From Hyposmocoma kahamanoa (lineage: Eukaryota > Arthropoda > Insecta > Lepidoptera > Cosmopterigidae), in contig NW_020653750.1 of NCBI RefSeq assembly GCF_003589595.1, positions 9,735,804-9,799,803 on the forward strand: 64,000 nt of DNA, read 5' to 3'. Of this stretch, positions 21,874-32,660 are shown one piece after another. How positions within the stretch are numbered: the stretch's first letter is position 1; the number at the start of each line of letters is the position of its first letter. The position numbers and the translations under genes are program-made. Below the pieces are notes generated by a model, which was not told the origin of the DNA, did no database searches, and worked only from the letters and a program-made list of their open reading frames with translations.

Positions 21874-23365
21874 CACACATCAAAAGTGTCTAGGGATCAA
21901 GTGAATATTTTTGAAATAAAAATTATTTAAGCAATATTTACCAAATCCAGTCTTCCAGGACGACTTCTTACTTTAATGCTTATGTTTTATTTAACCGCTT
22001 ACCCCTATATTTAATTAAAATAAACTAAAATTGATGTTTTTGCAAATTGTGGGAAAAAACTCAAATTAACGGCGTCAATTAAATGACAAAAAAATGGCGA
22101 AAATGATGATTTTGCTCATTTTTATTGTAAAGATAAGAAAATTAATAATCTGTATTTCCACCATTAACACGAATCACACAATTACAGCGATTTGGCATGC
22201 TTAAGATGAGTTCATCAAAATCACTTTGAGGAATGGCCGCCCATGTGTTTTGTAACAAGTCAAAATACTGTTGTAGAGTATGTACGGTATGCATACTCGG
22301 CACAGCTCTTCTTTGAAGCATATCCCACGATACGAGCTTCGGCAAGAATGCGTGTTACGACTCTAGCCGTGTGTGGACGTGCGTTGTCATGCATTAGTTG
22401 ACATGAATCACCCAACTGGCCTCGCAAAGGGATGATAACATCTGAAACAATCCTCTCTGCGTAAACTTGAGCATTGAGGTTACCCCTGATCCAAATGAGA
22501 TCGGTTCTTCCGCCGATCCAAATACCGGCCCATATCATTATTGTTCCCCCACCATATGGATGAACTTCCTGACAATATCTCAAACGTTCATGACGTCCAG
22601 ATGTTCTCCAAACTCGAGTACGTCTTGTATCCGGTCTCATACCGAAGCGGGATTCATCCGAAAAGCACACATAGCGCCAGTCTTCTTCCTCCCAGTTTCT
22701 GTGTTCGCGAGCCCATCGTAAACGGGTCCTGCGATTGCAGGGTGCAATAGGTCGAACTCTGAGCGGCCTTCGGGATCGCAGACCCACTTCACGTAAACGA
22801 TTTCGGATTGTTTGATCGCTTATTAGCAAGCCTGAGGAGCTGTGGAGCCTCGTAACCAACATCAAGGCGGTCATGGTACGATTCCGTCGAGCAGTATTTT
22901 GGATATACCGGTCCTGTCTGCGAGTCGTGATGCGAGATCGTCCTCCATGTCGCTCGGCCACGCTGCCCGTCATGCGATAGCGCGTCCAGAGGCGACTTAT
23001 GATGCTCTGTGTAGTGTTAAGAGTGAAAGCCACAGCACGTTGCCTGGAACCAGCTTCCAACATTCCGACGGCTCGCATCATCACTTCTCGGGTTAAATGA
23101 TGTCGTCTCTCCATAATAATGTAAATTGTTTCGGTTCCGATGCAGATATTGTAATGATTTTGTCAAAACGCTATAACTCATTTTTATACAAAACCACATT
23201 GACAATCGATTTTCTTCTTATTATCGAATTTTAAACAATATTCCTTATTTAAATGTTAAAACTCACTAAAAAGTATCAATAGCGATACAAAAAAGTTAAT
23301 ATAATTAACCCTAATTGCAGCAATACTCTTAAACGTACTTGATCCCTAGACACTTTTGATGTGTG
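21874..23365 (-). mobile_element. Tc1-like DNA transposon, complete ends
   Basis: Terminal inverted repeats at 21874-21902 and 23337-23365 are identical over 29 bp (outer end CACACATCAAAAGTGTCTAG). TA dinucleotides flank both ends (21872-21873 and 23366-23367), the target duplication typical of the Tc1/mariner superfamily. The length of 1492 bp is usual for the group. The single coding region, on the minus strand, is damaged, so the copy can no longer make an active enzyme, although its ends look usable in trans. The identical repeats suggest a fairly young insertion. Confidence 0.95.
22142..23114 (-). pseudogene. Tc1-like transposase, third catalytic residue deleted
   Basis: The start at 23114 gives MERRHHLTREVMMRAV. 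Residues ~1-110 hold the paired-type helix-turn-helix DNA-binding region (SIISRLWTRYRMTG) and a basic GGRSRITTRRQ stretch. The catalytic domain has FSDESRFGM (first Asp, about residue 153), a Gly-rich VHPYGGGTIMIWAGI block, and MHDNARPHTA (second Asp, about residue 243). After ILAEARIV the frame breaks near 22328 and resumes one frame over at WDMLQRRAVPSMHTV, running to a normal-looking end (NRCNCVIRVNGGNTDY, stop at 22142). In Tc1 proteins ~18 residues with the PDLNPIEH motif lie here and supply the last acidic residue; they are missing, consistent with a deletion of roughly 50 bp. The rest of the frame is free of stops, so the deletion is probably recent. Confidence 0.93.
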
Positions 23366-23367
23366 TA

Positions 23368-23994
23368 GTTCCATCTTGATAAAACTGGAACAGGTATACA
23401 GGTAACGCATCGATAACACAGTCATATGTAAAAAAAAGAACAGAGTTGAAATAAAAACCCAAATGCGTAAAGCTATGTTACGACGTTGGGTAAGATAGCA
23501 TAAGTTTTTGGGTCTCCTATACGGTTTGTTAATTTTCTGGACAAGATTTTCTGACAAGAAAGGGCACTAAGACCTCACGAGCCAAATGTTTCGAATCAGA
23601 AGCGTGCGAAGTCTGACCCGAGGCGCTGGTACTTATGAATGAGAGTCATATCGTCTATATTAATAATACTATGCTTTGTGTGATCCGTTGACTGTAGGTC
23701 TTGACCTGCTTTTGTGCTACATTATTACTCCAATACATTTAAATGCTAAATTATTATAATCCACAAATTACCACATGCCTTTGAATTGTAGCGTGCACGC
23801 CATGCGCCTACTTCCTTTGTGTCGAACCCTTGTTATGAAAAAAGGAAAGCTTAAAATCTATACCAATCCGAATAAGTAGGTAACAAATCCATAATTTGTA
23901 ATGGATGTAAAAGGGAATGTATACAATTTTGGGAAAGATTTGAATAAAGATCGTCGAATACGGTTTTTTTTTCATTAAATAGACAAATGGAATA
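23368..23994. other. Nothing recognised
   Basis: No gene or identified repeat. A minus-strand ORF at 23276-23557 overlaps the transposon end and has no motif. Confidence 0.45.
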
Positions 23995-24265
23995 GATAAG
24001 TTATTATTAATACAAAGGCCGAACAAACACAAAGGAAAATCCCTTCGATCCGGCCGGTTTGAAAGCAGCGACCTACCATACAGAAGCTATCGCTCTCCCA
24101 ACTTAGCTACGGTACGAGTCAACAGACCTTAAAAACTTCTCTGTACTTGTTACAAATCTTTATTTTTGGTTTTAATGAGTTTTTTGACGTAGCACCAATT
24201 GTGAGAAAACAATTAAAGTTATTCTTTACTCAGACAGGTACCTTTACAGCCAGTTGATTGATTTA
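23995..24265 (-). repeat. SINE-C copy
   Basis: Minus-strand copy: ATACAAAGGCCGAACAAACA, CGATCCGGCCGGTTTGAA, a tRNA-like part (CCCAACTTAGCTACGGTACG), then TGTACTTGTTACAAATCTTT and CTCAGACAGGTACCTTTACA. Confidence 0.8.
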
Positions 24266-24382
24266 ACTACGTAAGATGTAACTATGTTATCGAGGATTAA
24301 ACTATTTTGTCAAGTAATATCAACAGTGCAGCTAACAACTTCTCAAGCAGGACTCGAGCAATCTGCCAAAAGTAATAGTACA

Positions 24383-24668
24383 GATGCTTGTAAAAGAATT
24401 CATCCAGAGAAGTACCATTATTGTTTCTGCCACCAAGCATGTAACGGGAGCATTACTGCGTTTCGGTTTTGATGGATAAGGATTTTGGTGATATTACAAG
24501 TACATGGGACTTGTCAACTTATGACTCAGAGTGACCGGTACAGTGGCAGTGCTCCTCGGTTCTTTGCGCTTTAAAACTCTAAGCGGCACTGCAACTGCTA
24601 TAGCCAGGCATATCGCTTACCACCAGGTGCACGACTTGTTCGTCCCGCCACTTGGTACCATAGAAAAA
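24383..24668 (+). repeat. SINE-A copy
   Basis: Plus-strand copy with a damaged start (GATGCTTGTAAAAGAATTC) and a full 3' end (CGTCCCGCCACTTGGTACCA). Confidence 0.9.
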
Positions 24669-24706
24669 GTAGAAGATATTTAATTTTTTAAATACTACTA
24701 CTACAA

Positions 24707-24815
24707 TTAGTCCACTAGGTCAGCACAGAAATGGGTCTTAGCCTTCGATACGAGTTGACGCCAGCGCGACCTGTCTTCTACGATCTCCTCGCAGTTCTCT
24801 GCATGCAGAGACGCG
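24707..24815 (-). pseudogene. Short LINE 3' coding relic
   Basis: Minus strand: LHAENCEEIVEDRSRWRQLV then SKAKTHFCADLVD and a stop at 24707-24709. The EDR.RWR..V pattern with a nearby stop is the C-terminal end of LINE ORF2 proteins (compare AEDRIRWKKIV at 15052-15640). About 35 codons remain, tucked between two SINE-A copies. Confidence 0.5.
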
Positions 24816-24980
24816 GCGGACGTCTTTCTCCTTTCCTTCAATTAAGTTGAAATAAATGAATTAGGGCTTTAGGGGTACGAAAGGTGCCTCCTCACATGAC
24901 GTACCACTCATTTGGAATCTTTAGAAATTATTTATTTATTCCTTGAATAACCAATACAGTACACATACATTTTATAAGAG

Positions 24981-25275
24981 CAGTAGAGTTCCTTGTGAAA
25001 GAGTTCGTCCAGGGAAACACTGCCACCTTACCTATTTCTGTCGCGAAGCAGTAATGTCAGCATTACTGTGTTCCGTTTTTGAAGGGTAACGGTGCTGGTG
25101 AAATTACAAACACGTAAGACTTGTCACCTTACGTCTCAGAGTGACGGGCGCACTGGCAGTGCCCCTCAGATCTGTGCGATTTAAAGCTCTGAGTGGCATT
25201 GCGACTGTTATGGACAGGCGTGTAGCTTTCGATTCAGTGCACGACTTGTTTCGTCCCGTCACTATAAAAATATAA
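24981..25275 (+). repeat. SINE-A copy, full length
   Basis: Plus-strand copy from GCAGTAGAGTTCCTTGTGAA to CGTCCCGTCACTATAAAAA. Confidence 0.92.
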
Positions 25276-25901
25276 AAATTTATTAATTTTATTATAAAAA
25301 AAATTGAATACCAAACGTACAAAATCCTGCCATTGCCATTCTATCTACACACAACTGAGATGATATAAAATTAGCAGTATTGGGGCAATCACCTTGTTCC
25401 TATTAATGTTAGGGAAGCTCATTCAGGGTCTGTAAAACCTTTCATCACTGCAAACAGTTCGATTAATTTAATGATTGTATTTTAGCAATGTCCCTAATTG
25501 AAAAAATAAAATTGTAGAGCCAAAGGAGAAGGGGAAACCGGTAACTGACAGTGGTGTATTTGCGCTGCAAACTTTTTACGGCCGGCATCATAAACACGAG
25601 ATGAAATTATAACCTAACGGCCAATAAACAGGAAAAACTCCTCAAGCCACCTCCCCGTTATTACGCGGACGAAACTGACATTTACTCTGTAGATACGCAG
25701 ATGTTTATGTTTTTACGTTACAAACTGGGTAGAAGTAACAGCTTCTTCGATTTCATATACCCTGCTTTAGCATCCCAGTAAGTTTTGTGCTCATCTACAA
25801 ACACTTCAACTAAATAAGTTCCTGAAACAACTACTACACAGAAACCAGTAAAACAGCATGGATTTCGCACGACATACATTTTAAATTAACAATATCTCAA
25901 T
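25276..25901. other. Nothing recognised
   Basis: No gene or identified repeat. Confidence 0.5.
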
Positions 25902-26166
25902 TTTTTTTGTGATGCCAAATGACGGTACGAACAAGTCGTGCGCCTGATGGTAAGCGACACGCCTTTCCGTAATAGTTACAGTGCCTCTTAGAGCTTTCAA
26001 TCACAAAGATCTAAGGGGCGCTGCCATTGCGCCAGTCACCTTGAGACATAAGTACCCTTCGAAACCGGAACACAATAATGTTGACATTACTGCTTGGTGG
26101 AAGAAGTAGGTAAGGTGGCAGTACTAACCTGGACGAACTCTTTCACAAGGAGCTCTACTGCTACTA
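25902..26166 (-). repeat. SINE-A copy
   Basis: Minus-strand copy from the A-tail (plus: TTTTTTTTGTGATGCCAAAT) to AAGGAGCTCTACTGCTACTA, with a ~30-bp internal deletion (the GTTGACAAGTCCCATG block is missing). Confidence 0.9.
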
Positions 26167-26188
26167 AACTGCTTATACGTGCACATAT

Positions 26189-26405
26189 AACAATAATAAT
26201 AACGCACACACTCAACATCGCCCCGCACTAGGAAAATCCTGTGTCTCGGGTGCCATAGACACACACATAGACCACCACAAATTACACCCTCACGAGAGAA
26301 ATAAATGTAGGCCTTACAAATATTTCTCCCGGCCCGGGAATTGAGCTTGGGAACTCTGCGTGGCAGTCCGGCGTGGTAACCGTTTGGCCACGGAAGCAGT
26401 TAAAC
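26189..26405 (-). repeat. SINE-B copy
   Basis: Minus-strand copy. Box A (GTGGCCAAACGG) and box B (minus: AGCTCAATTCC) are mutated. The tail is (TTA)n. It starts 22 bp after a SINE-A copy. Confidence 0.9.
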
Positions 26406-26739
26406 TGGAGACCTAACATTAATTTTCAATTTTCAAATTATTTTATTCCCTATAAGGACTCTATACACATTCTGTTCTTGTATAAATCAAAGAGTACACT
26501 TATTGCCCTATTACTAAGCAGTGTTGTCTTTCTAACGGCAAAAACAAATATACATCAACCCAACAAGTAGGTTAACAAGGGCCAATTAGTGGAAACTCGC
26601 ACAAGAGAGAACAATGCCCAAGTCGCTATTAAATTTGTGTACTGTTTATCAAACATACTTTTTTCCGTATTTACGTAATATGTTTCATAAATATATTGCA
26701 TATCAAAATAAATCTTTTTCAAGGCGCGAGTGAATAGGC
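26406..26739. other. Nothing recognised
   Basis: AT-rich; no identified content. Confidence 0.45.
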
Positions 26740-26815
26740 ATTATTTAGATGTGCATGCTACATCGTCGACCTCATCATCACTTTGCGTCAGGTGAGATGG
26801 AGGTCAAATAGAAAA
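26740..26815 (-). repeat. Dispersed repeat E, reversed copy
   Basis: TTTAGATGTGCATGCTACAT followed by CGTCGACCTCAT is the reverse complement of the block at 18620-18655. CAGGTGAGATGG corresponds to the CACCTGATGG side. Confidence 0.5.
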
Positions 26816-26879
26816 ATAAATGAGAAAATTGTTTATACTTATGGGTATCGGCTGAAAAATACGTCAAACTTGGCACTTT

Positions 26880-27180
26880 AGTAGCAGTCAGTGGAGTTCC
26901 TTGTGGTAGAGCTCGTCCAGGGAAGTACATACATCCTACCGATTTCTGCAGCTAAGCAGTAATGTGAGCATTATTACTTTTCGGTTTTGAAGGGTGCTGT
27001 TAAAATTACAAGCACATGGGACATGTCTACTTATGGCTCAGGGTGACGGGCATAGAAGCGGTGCCTCTCAGATCTTTACGATTTAATGCTCTGAGTGACA
27101 CTGCAACTGTCATAGACAGACGTGTCGCTTATCACCAGGCGCGCAACTTACTTGTCACATCACTTGGTTTCCAAAAAAAA
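26880..27180 (+). repeat. SINE-A copy
   Basis: Plus-strand copy with a long readable frame (MGHVYLWLRVTGIEAVPLRS) of the family kind, ending TCACATCACTTGGTTTCCAA plus A-run. Confidence 0.9.
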
Positions 27181-27225
27181 CTTAAGTATGAATTCAATTC
27201 TATACCGTTAGTCAAAGGCAAAGTC

Positions 27226-27785
27226 AAATAATCATTTATTTCATAGGTAAAACTTGAAAACGTCATTTTTTTAAGCTACTGCTCGTTCACTTCACTGACC
27301 TCCCTGAGAAGAACGAGCAAGAAAGTCAAGGGATTGCTCTTTTCAAATAAACTTAAATGCTATGGAATACACTTTGAATCATAATTGTGTGGAATGTAGA
27401 CTCTTGTTGTCTTTCCATACTTCTTTATCTAAAACATACTGTTCAATTTTGTAATAATGACTTTTCAATTAAAATACCTTTAATGTAAGTTTTAAACTTA
27501 GGAAATGATAGTCTTAATAATTCTCCGGAATTTTATTGTAAAACTGTAAACAGTTCCCCATAAAAGAATCGTTTACCTTAGTTAAACGAAATCGTGGTAC
27601 CGTGAGTTTGGACTTAGTTCTAAGGTTAATATTATGAACATCTTCTTAATGAAATTATGTATATTTTTACCCGAAACCCGAGAACCTAAACGGTACACAG
27701 AGCGAATCGCTCGTTTTTGCAACACAAATATGGTTTGTATATCTGCCGCTTTACCCCACATGAGAATCCCGTAGGACATTATACA
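27226..27785 (-). pseudogene. LINE L2W: RT tail with internal deletion plus 3' UTR
   Basis: Minus strand: MSYGILMWGKAADIQTIFVL, QKRAIRSVYRLGSRVS, then directly GKNIHNFIKK. Compared with 7250-7755 the ~26 codons from LREKFKETG to LNILYAR are missing, so the reading jumps from GSRVS to KNIHNF. The 3' UTR follows (plus: AAAGTCAAATAATCATTTAT at the end). Otherwise it is very close to the 7250 copy. Confidence 0.8.
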
Positions 27786-28059
27786 CGTTTATATATACGT
27801 TTACAATAAAAACGGTCAAAAATCCAGTGTTAAACTTGACATGCCCTTACTTGACTATACAAAACAAAACAAACTATTTTAAGAGCGTGTTTAGCGCTGT
27901 GTGAAGTGCTGAAAATCAGCGCCAGGAGACGGTTTTAAAAAAGCCGTTTGCTAAAGCTGAGCAAGTCCCTATTACACCAGCTGCGACAGGCATGACGGTA
28001 AATTAGGTATTGCATTATCAATTATTTTAATTGAATTTTTTTATTGCTATTATTATATC

Positions 28060-28548
<489 letters not shown>

Positions 28549-29728
28549 TGTTGTTCCTCTGTTCTTTTGTCTATATGCGTGTCTGTGCTTGTGTAATAAA
28601 CAGTTTTCTTTCTTTCTTCTTTCTTCTTTCTTCCAGTAACAAAAATAAACAAATTAGGAACCCCTTTTTCTTTTCCACACGTTTTAATCAGATAGATGTA
28701 GGTAAACGTATGCATTTCTTTTTTGTGATTTCAGAGGGGGACCCCTACACTTAAATACTATGTTTCATGTTTGTCAATTTCTGTTAAGTTAATTTTCGTG
28801 AACTGCGGTAGACCTTATGTTATTCAAAATATATATATATATATATTTTAATTATAACTCCATAAGGGAGGGTGTACAGGTACCCTTAATCACGTATTCC
28901 ACTCCGCCATTCAGAACAGATCCGAGAACAGAACATTCTGATAATCTATGTCGATAAACTCTAGCAAATGTTTAACTTTTCCAACAATTTGTTATCAAAT
29001 ACTGCCAAATTTTCCAATTGCCAGAGTTTGTTATCATACATTAGTTGAATAACACGAGTAGAACATTTCGCGCTAGTTTCCAAAGGTGGAAGAACAATAA
29101 ATTGTTAAAGAGGATGTTTCTAATTAAAATATGACTTAAAGTACCACCTAATTTATACCAATATAAACATGTATATGTTAAAATGCTATACTGGATAACC
29201 TTTACTGTTTATCGAAAGTCTCTCAAGGTATAAATAAAGCTTGAAATATACAATATTATAGTATTTAATATTTTGGACATCCATTATAAAAACGTAAACT
29301 CTACTCCATCTTTTTCACAAAGGCTACTATCAATGTGAACAGGGTGCTTCTCGAAAATGCACTTCGCACAACTTTCAATATAAACTTCAAAGCGCTCTTG
29401 CTCTAACCCTAGCAAGAAAATATCATAAAAACTAAAAGTTAAAAGTACATAACGTTTTTGTAATCATTTCTTTCTCATTATTAAAAAAAATTACCAACTA
29501 TTTGCATAATGTAAATTCGTTGTAAAATCGAACATTTGTATGCAAGGGTTATTCCTGAGACGGAGTCAAGAAAGTATGTTTATTTTCATTTACCATTAAC
29601 ACTCCTGGACTGTATTTCTAAGTTTATTTGGTCCGGACACTCATCATGTACTGCACGGAAAACTACCCACAGTCGTAACTTGAATTTACGACATTACTTC
29701 TTATCGGTCAGCTATACCAAAAGGTTTT
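28549..29728. other. No gene; simple sequence only
   Basis: A TTTC/TTCTTTC tract lies at about 28605-28634 and (TA)n at about 28829-28847. The rest is AT-rich with no recognised content. Confidence 0.5.
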
Positions 29729-30057
29729 CTTTATAATATCAAGTGACGGGACAAACAATTCGTGCTCTCGATGGTAAACTACCCATGCTTGTCCATAACA
29801 GTTGTAGTGCCACTCAGAGCTTTAAATCGCAAAGATTTGAAGGGCACCATCACCCTGAGACATAAATTGACAAGTCCCATGTGCCTGTAATTTTACCAGC
29901 AACCTTCAAAATCGGAACACAGTAATACTGACATTACTGCTTGGCGGCAGAAATAAGTAAGGTGGCAGTACTTCACTGGAACAGTCCTCCAGTAGATACA
30001 GTCCAGCAGTAGAGCTCCTTGTGAACAGTTCATTCACAAGGAGCTCTACTGCTACTA
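29729..30057 (-). repeat. SINE-A copy ending in its own palindrome
   Basis: Minus-strand copy. At its 5' end the start block is present twice in opposite directions: 30005-30025 and 30033-30053 are perfect 21-bp complements around a 7-base loop. Confidence 0.92.
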
Positions 30058-30571
30058 AAATACGTACGGTAGATCCATTCTGGGGACCAGCCGAATCTCC
30101 CACTTAGCATTTAATTTATTTTTATTTCTTATTTCATCTCGATTTTGAACAACATCGTGCGACCCTCGTCACGGATGGCTTTTACTTCACTAGCATTACT
30201 TTGTTTATTTTCTTTATCTTTCCCGCAGCGGAATGCAGCTACTAAAGCAACAATTAATCTCGGTAAATTAAAACCTGATCCTTTAAAACAACACGCTGTA
30301 GCTTATCTCGACCACACCCACTCGCCGAACAGGGAAAACCCACGTTAAACATCATTCAGACGATAATTAACTGTGAGATTAATTAAAAACATGATGTCGC
30401 CGACGACAAGCTGTTATTAAAGAATTTTCGGCTGAATAATAAGATTAGGGTCTACGATTGAAAGAGTCATTACGTGTTGTTTTTTATTCATCTAACATAA
30501 AACATTAACAAAAATATTTTCTTATAACTGTCACACGAAAAGTAAGACGTACAAATTTTATTTTTGACAAC
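30058..30571. other. No recognised gene; one signal-peptide-like ORF
   Basis: A plus-strand ORF from Met at 30175 to 30348 begins MAFTSLALLCLFSLSF, hydrophobic like a secretion signal, and has 57 codons. No motif or family was recognised and nothing shows that it is expressed. Confidence 0.3.
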
Positions 30572-30790
30572 CTTCGTGGTCGATTAGCTTGTACACCGGG
30601 TTTCATGGTGTCACCGTCTCTGAAGTCCCGGGTTCTCTGGCCGGGTCATTGTAGAAAAATTACTTTTCTATATTCGGTCTGGGTGTTCCTGGTACCGTCG
30701 CCGTTGTTTCCGATTTCCATAACGCAAGTGCTTTAGTTACTTACTTTGGGATCAGAGGAACGTCACATACGTTGTCTAATATATATTTGG
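30572..30790 (+). repeat. SINE-D, tRNA-derived SINE
   Basis: The head CTTCGTGGTCGATTAGCTTG and CCCGGGTTCTCTGGCCGGGT looks like a decayed tRNA (damaged box B). The body reads TATTCGGTCTGGGTGTTCC, CCGATTTCCATAACGCAAGT, GCTTTAGTTACTTACTTTGG, as I recall from SINEs in moths and butterflies. It ends TTGTCTAATATATATTTGG. Confidence 0.7.
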
Positions 30791-31371
30791 TGAGATTTTC
30801 ACAGCAAAACATGCAGTTTTCAACTTAGAATACGATGTAGGAAATAGAATTCTAACAATAAAACTTTAAGAGCGTCAATTACATACGTGTGTAGTGCTCG
30901 TCGCCCCAACTTAATTAGTAATTACAAGCTCTCAACAAGAGATGGAACTCGTCCCTTTGAATTAAACCGTAGCCACGTAACAAGACAGGCGACATCTAAA
31001 TACATTTATTACATACATTCTAATTCTGTTGCTTTGTGTTCTAATAAGTAGACAGAGGAAAAACATTTTTCTTCTCCTTGTCTTTTATCTAATAAGAAAG
31101 GCGTTGCGCCTTTGATATTAGTGTTCATCAAAACATGAATATTTATTTATTCATTCATTTACATTGTAAACTTACGCCTAAATAGCCAACACGCTTACAT
31201 GTCATAAACCATATAAACAGATAATTATAAATATATTAAATTATGATATTACTAAACTATTCTGATTCTAAAAATTTACAACTCTCCGTACATTGTATAT
31301 TAAACGCTATCAGCGAATATATGTATATATAGACTGATATTCTAAAACATCGATAAATTGCTGCCATTTTT
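30791..31371. other. Nothing recognised
   Basis: AT-rich. Confidence 0.5.
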
Positions 31372-31608
31372 TTAATCCGCTTAAAAAAGGAGAAGGTGTG
31401 TGTAGGTTAGTTATGCGACTACTGCAGCGTTTGTGAAATGATTTCGATGTTTTTTTTTTGTTGGAAAGGGGTATTTCTATTTAAAATTGATGAAAAATTT
31501 CCACCTCTTTGATTGGCAAAATTAGGGGATTAATTAGGGGGTTTATTGGATTTCACCCACTTTCCCCTAACCGACTTCGATAAATTTTTGAGGTCAGTTT
31601 TTTTATGA
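31372..31608 (+). repeat. Dispersed element M copy
   Basis: Follows the order of 3412-3697: AAAAAAGGAGAAGG, TTTTGTTGGAAAGGGGTA, TTTCCACCTCTTTG, CTAACCGACTTCGATAAA, GAGGTCAGTTTTTTT. Confidence 0.65.
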
Positions 31609-31807
31609 AAACTTACAATAATCGTAAACAAAATTTCGAATTTAGGAAAAATGCTTTATTTAGGTACCTACTACAATTGTATGGTTAACATACTGTATTG
31701 AATTTTTATTTGCAGCATTAACATGTACTTATTCTAGTAGTTTTATTTTGTTATCGTGGCAAACAGTTTTATGACATTTTATTACTATTTTAAGTTACTT
31801 AATTACA

Positions 31808-31966
31808 GAGCGTGAAATTACATATATTTGAGACTTGTCAACTGATGTCTTAGGGTGAGATCATTGATCAAAAATAAAGCTCTGAGTGGCACTGCAACTG
31901 CTATAAACAGGCGGGTCACTTGCCACCAGGAGTACGACTTGTTCGTCCCGTCACTTGGTATCATAC
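31808..31966 (+). repeat. SINE-A copy, 5' truncated
   Basis: Starts near GAAATTACATATA and has lost the middle (GCAGTGGCAGTGCCCCTCAG). It ends CGTCCCGTCACTTGGTATCA. Confidence 0.85.
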
Positions 31967-32159
31967 CAACTCAATAACATGTAAAAATATTTTACTTTTA
32001 ACAGATTTATTATTAATAAAACAATATATTTTTTTACATTTTAACGGAATTAACAAACATTCTTTAATCCCACTAAATACTATCCTTCAAGAAGACCCTC
32101 GTGACATCGGTTACCGCGTCGCGATCACGAGGTAACATCACATATAGGGCCAAGTCGCT

Positions 32160-32660
32160 ATTCTGCCTTCACAACAGTTATTTTTTTATAATTGTAAATA
32201 CAAAGATCGAACACTCAAAAAAATCCTTCGATCCGGCCGGATTCGAACCGACGTCTTCTAGCATACCGTGGCAGACGCTATATCAACTAAGCCACGGACC
32301 TCATGAATTTTTCTATGTGCTTATTGTCGTGTCTTTGTATTTGGTTTTTCAACGGCTTTTTATGACATATTTCTATGAGAATTCTATGAAAGTATTTCGT
32401 CACCCAATTAGACACCTTTACAACTACCAGCCCCGGCCAGAGATGTCGCTATTCACTGTACTTAAGATTTTTTTTAATTGATATTCGATTATTTTTTTGT
32501 GAAATTACTCCACTAGTTTGTTATAATTATGAATACAAAGATCGAACACTCAGAAAAAATTCTTTCGATCCGGCCAGATTCGAACCGACGTCTTCTAGCT
32601 TACCGTGCCAGACGCTATACCAAGTCACGGAACAAACCAGCGGACCTCACGAATTAGCTT
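32160..32660 (-). repeat. SINE-C tandem dimer
   Basis: Two minus-strand units, head to tail. The GATCCGGCC block of the tRNA-like part lies at 32230 and again at 32577, a 347-bp period. Box B (minus GGTTCGAATCC, as plus GGATTCGAACC) is near perfect in the first unit. Units join through the tail (plus: GAAATTACTCCACTAGTTTG) and the upstream block (plus: CTACCAGCCCCGGCCAGAG). Confidence 0.9.

Noticed and set aside
30003..30057. CRISPR-like or phage attachment repeat
   Set aside because: The repeat is the inverted SINE-A start in an animal genome; no array and no related genes.
30145..30348. Possible small secreted peptide gene
   Set aside because: The hydrophobic start is suggestive but the rest has no Cys pattern, cleavage motif or family resemblance; not enough for a gene call.
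32101..32481. 126-codon ORF with FDPAGFEPTSSS
   Set aside because: It is a translation of the SINE-C tRNA-like part, not a gene.
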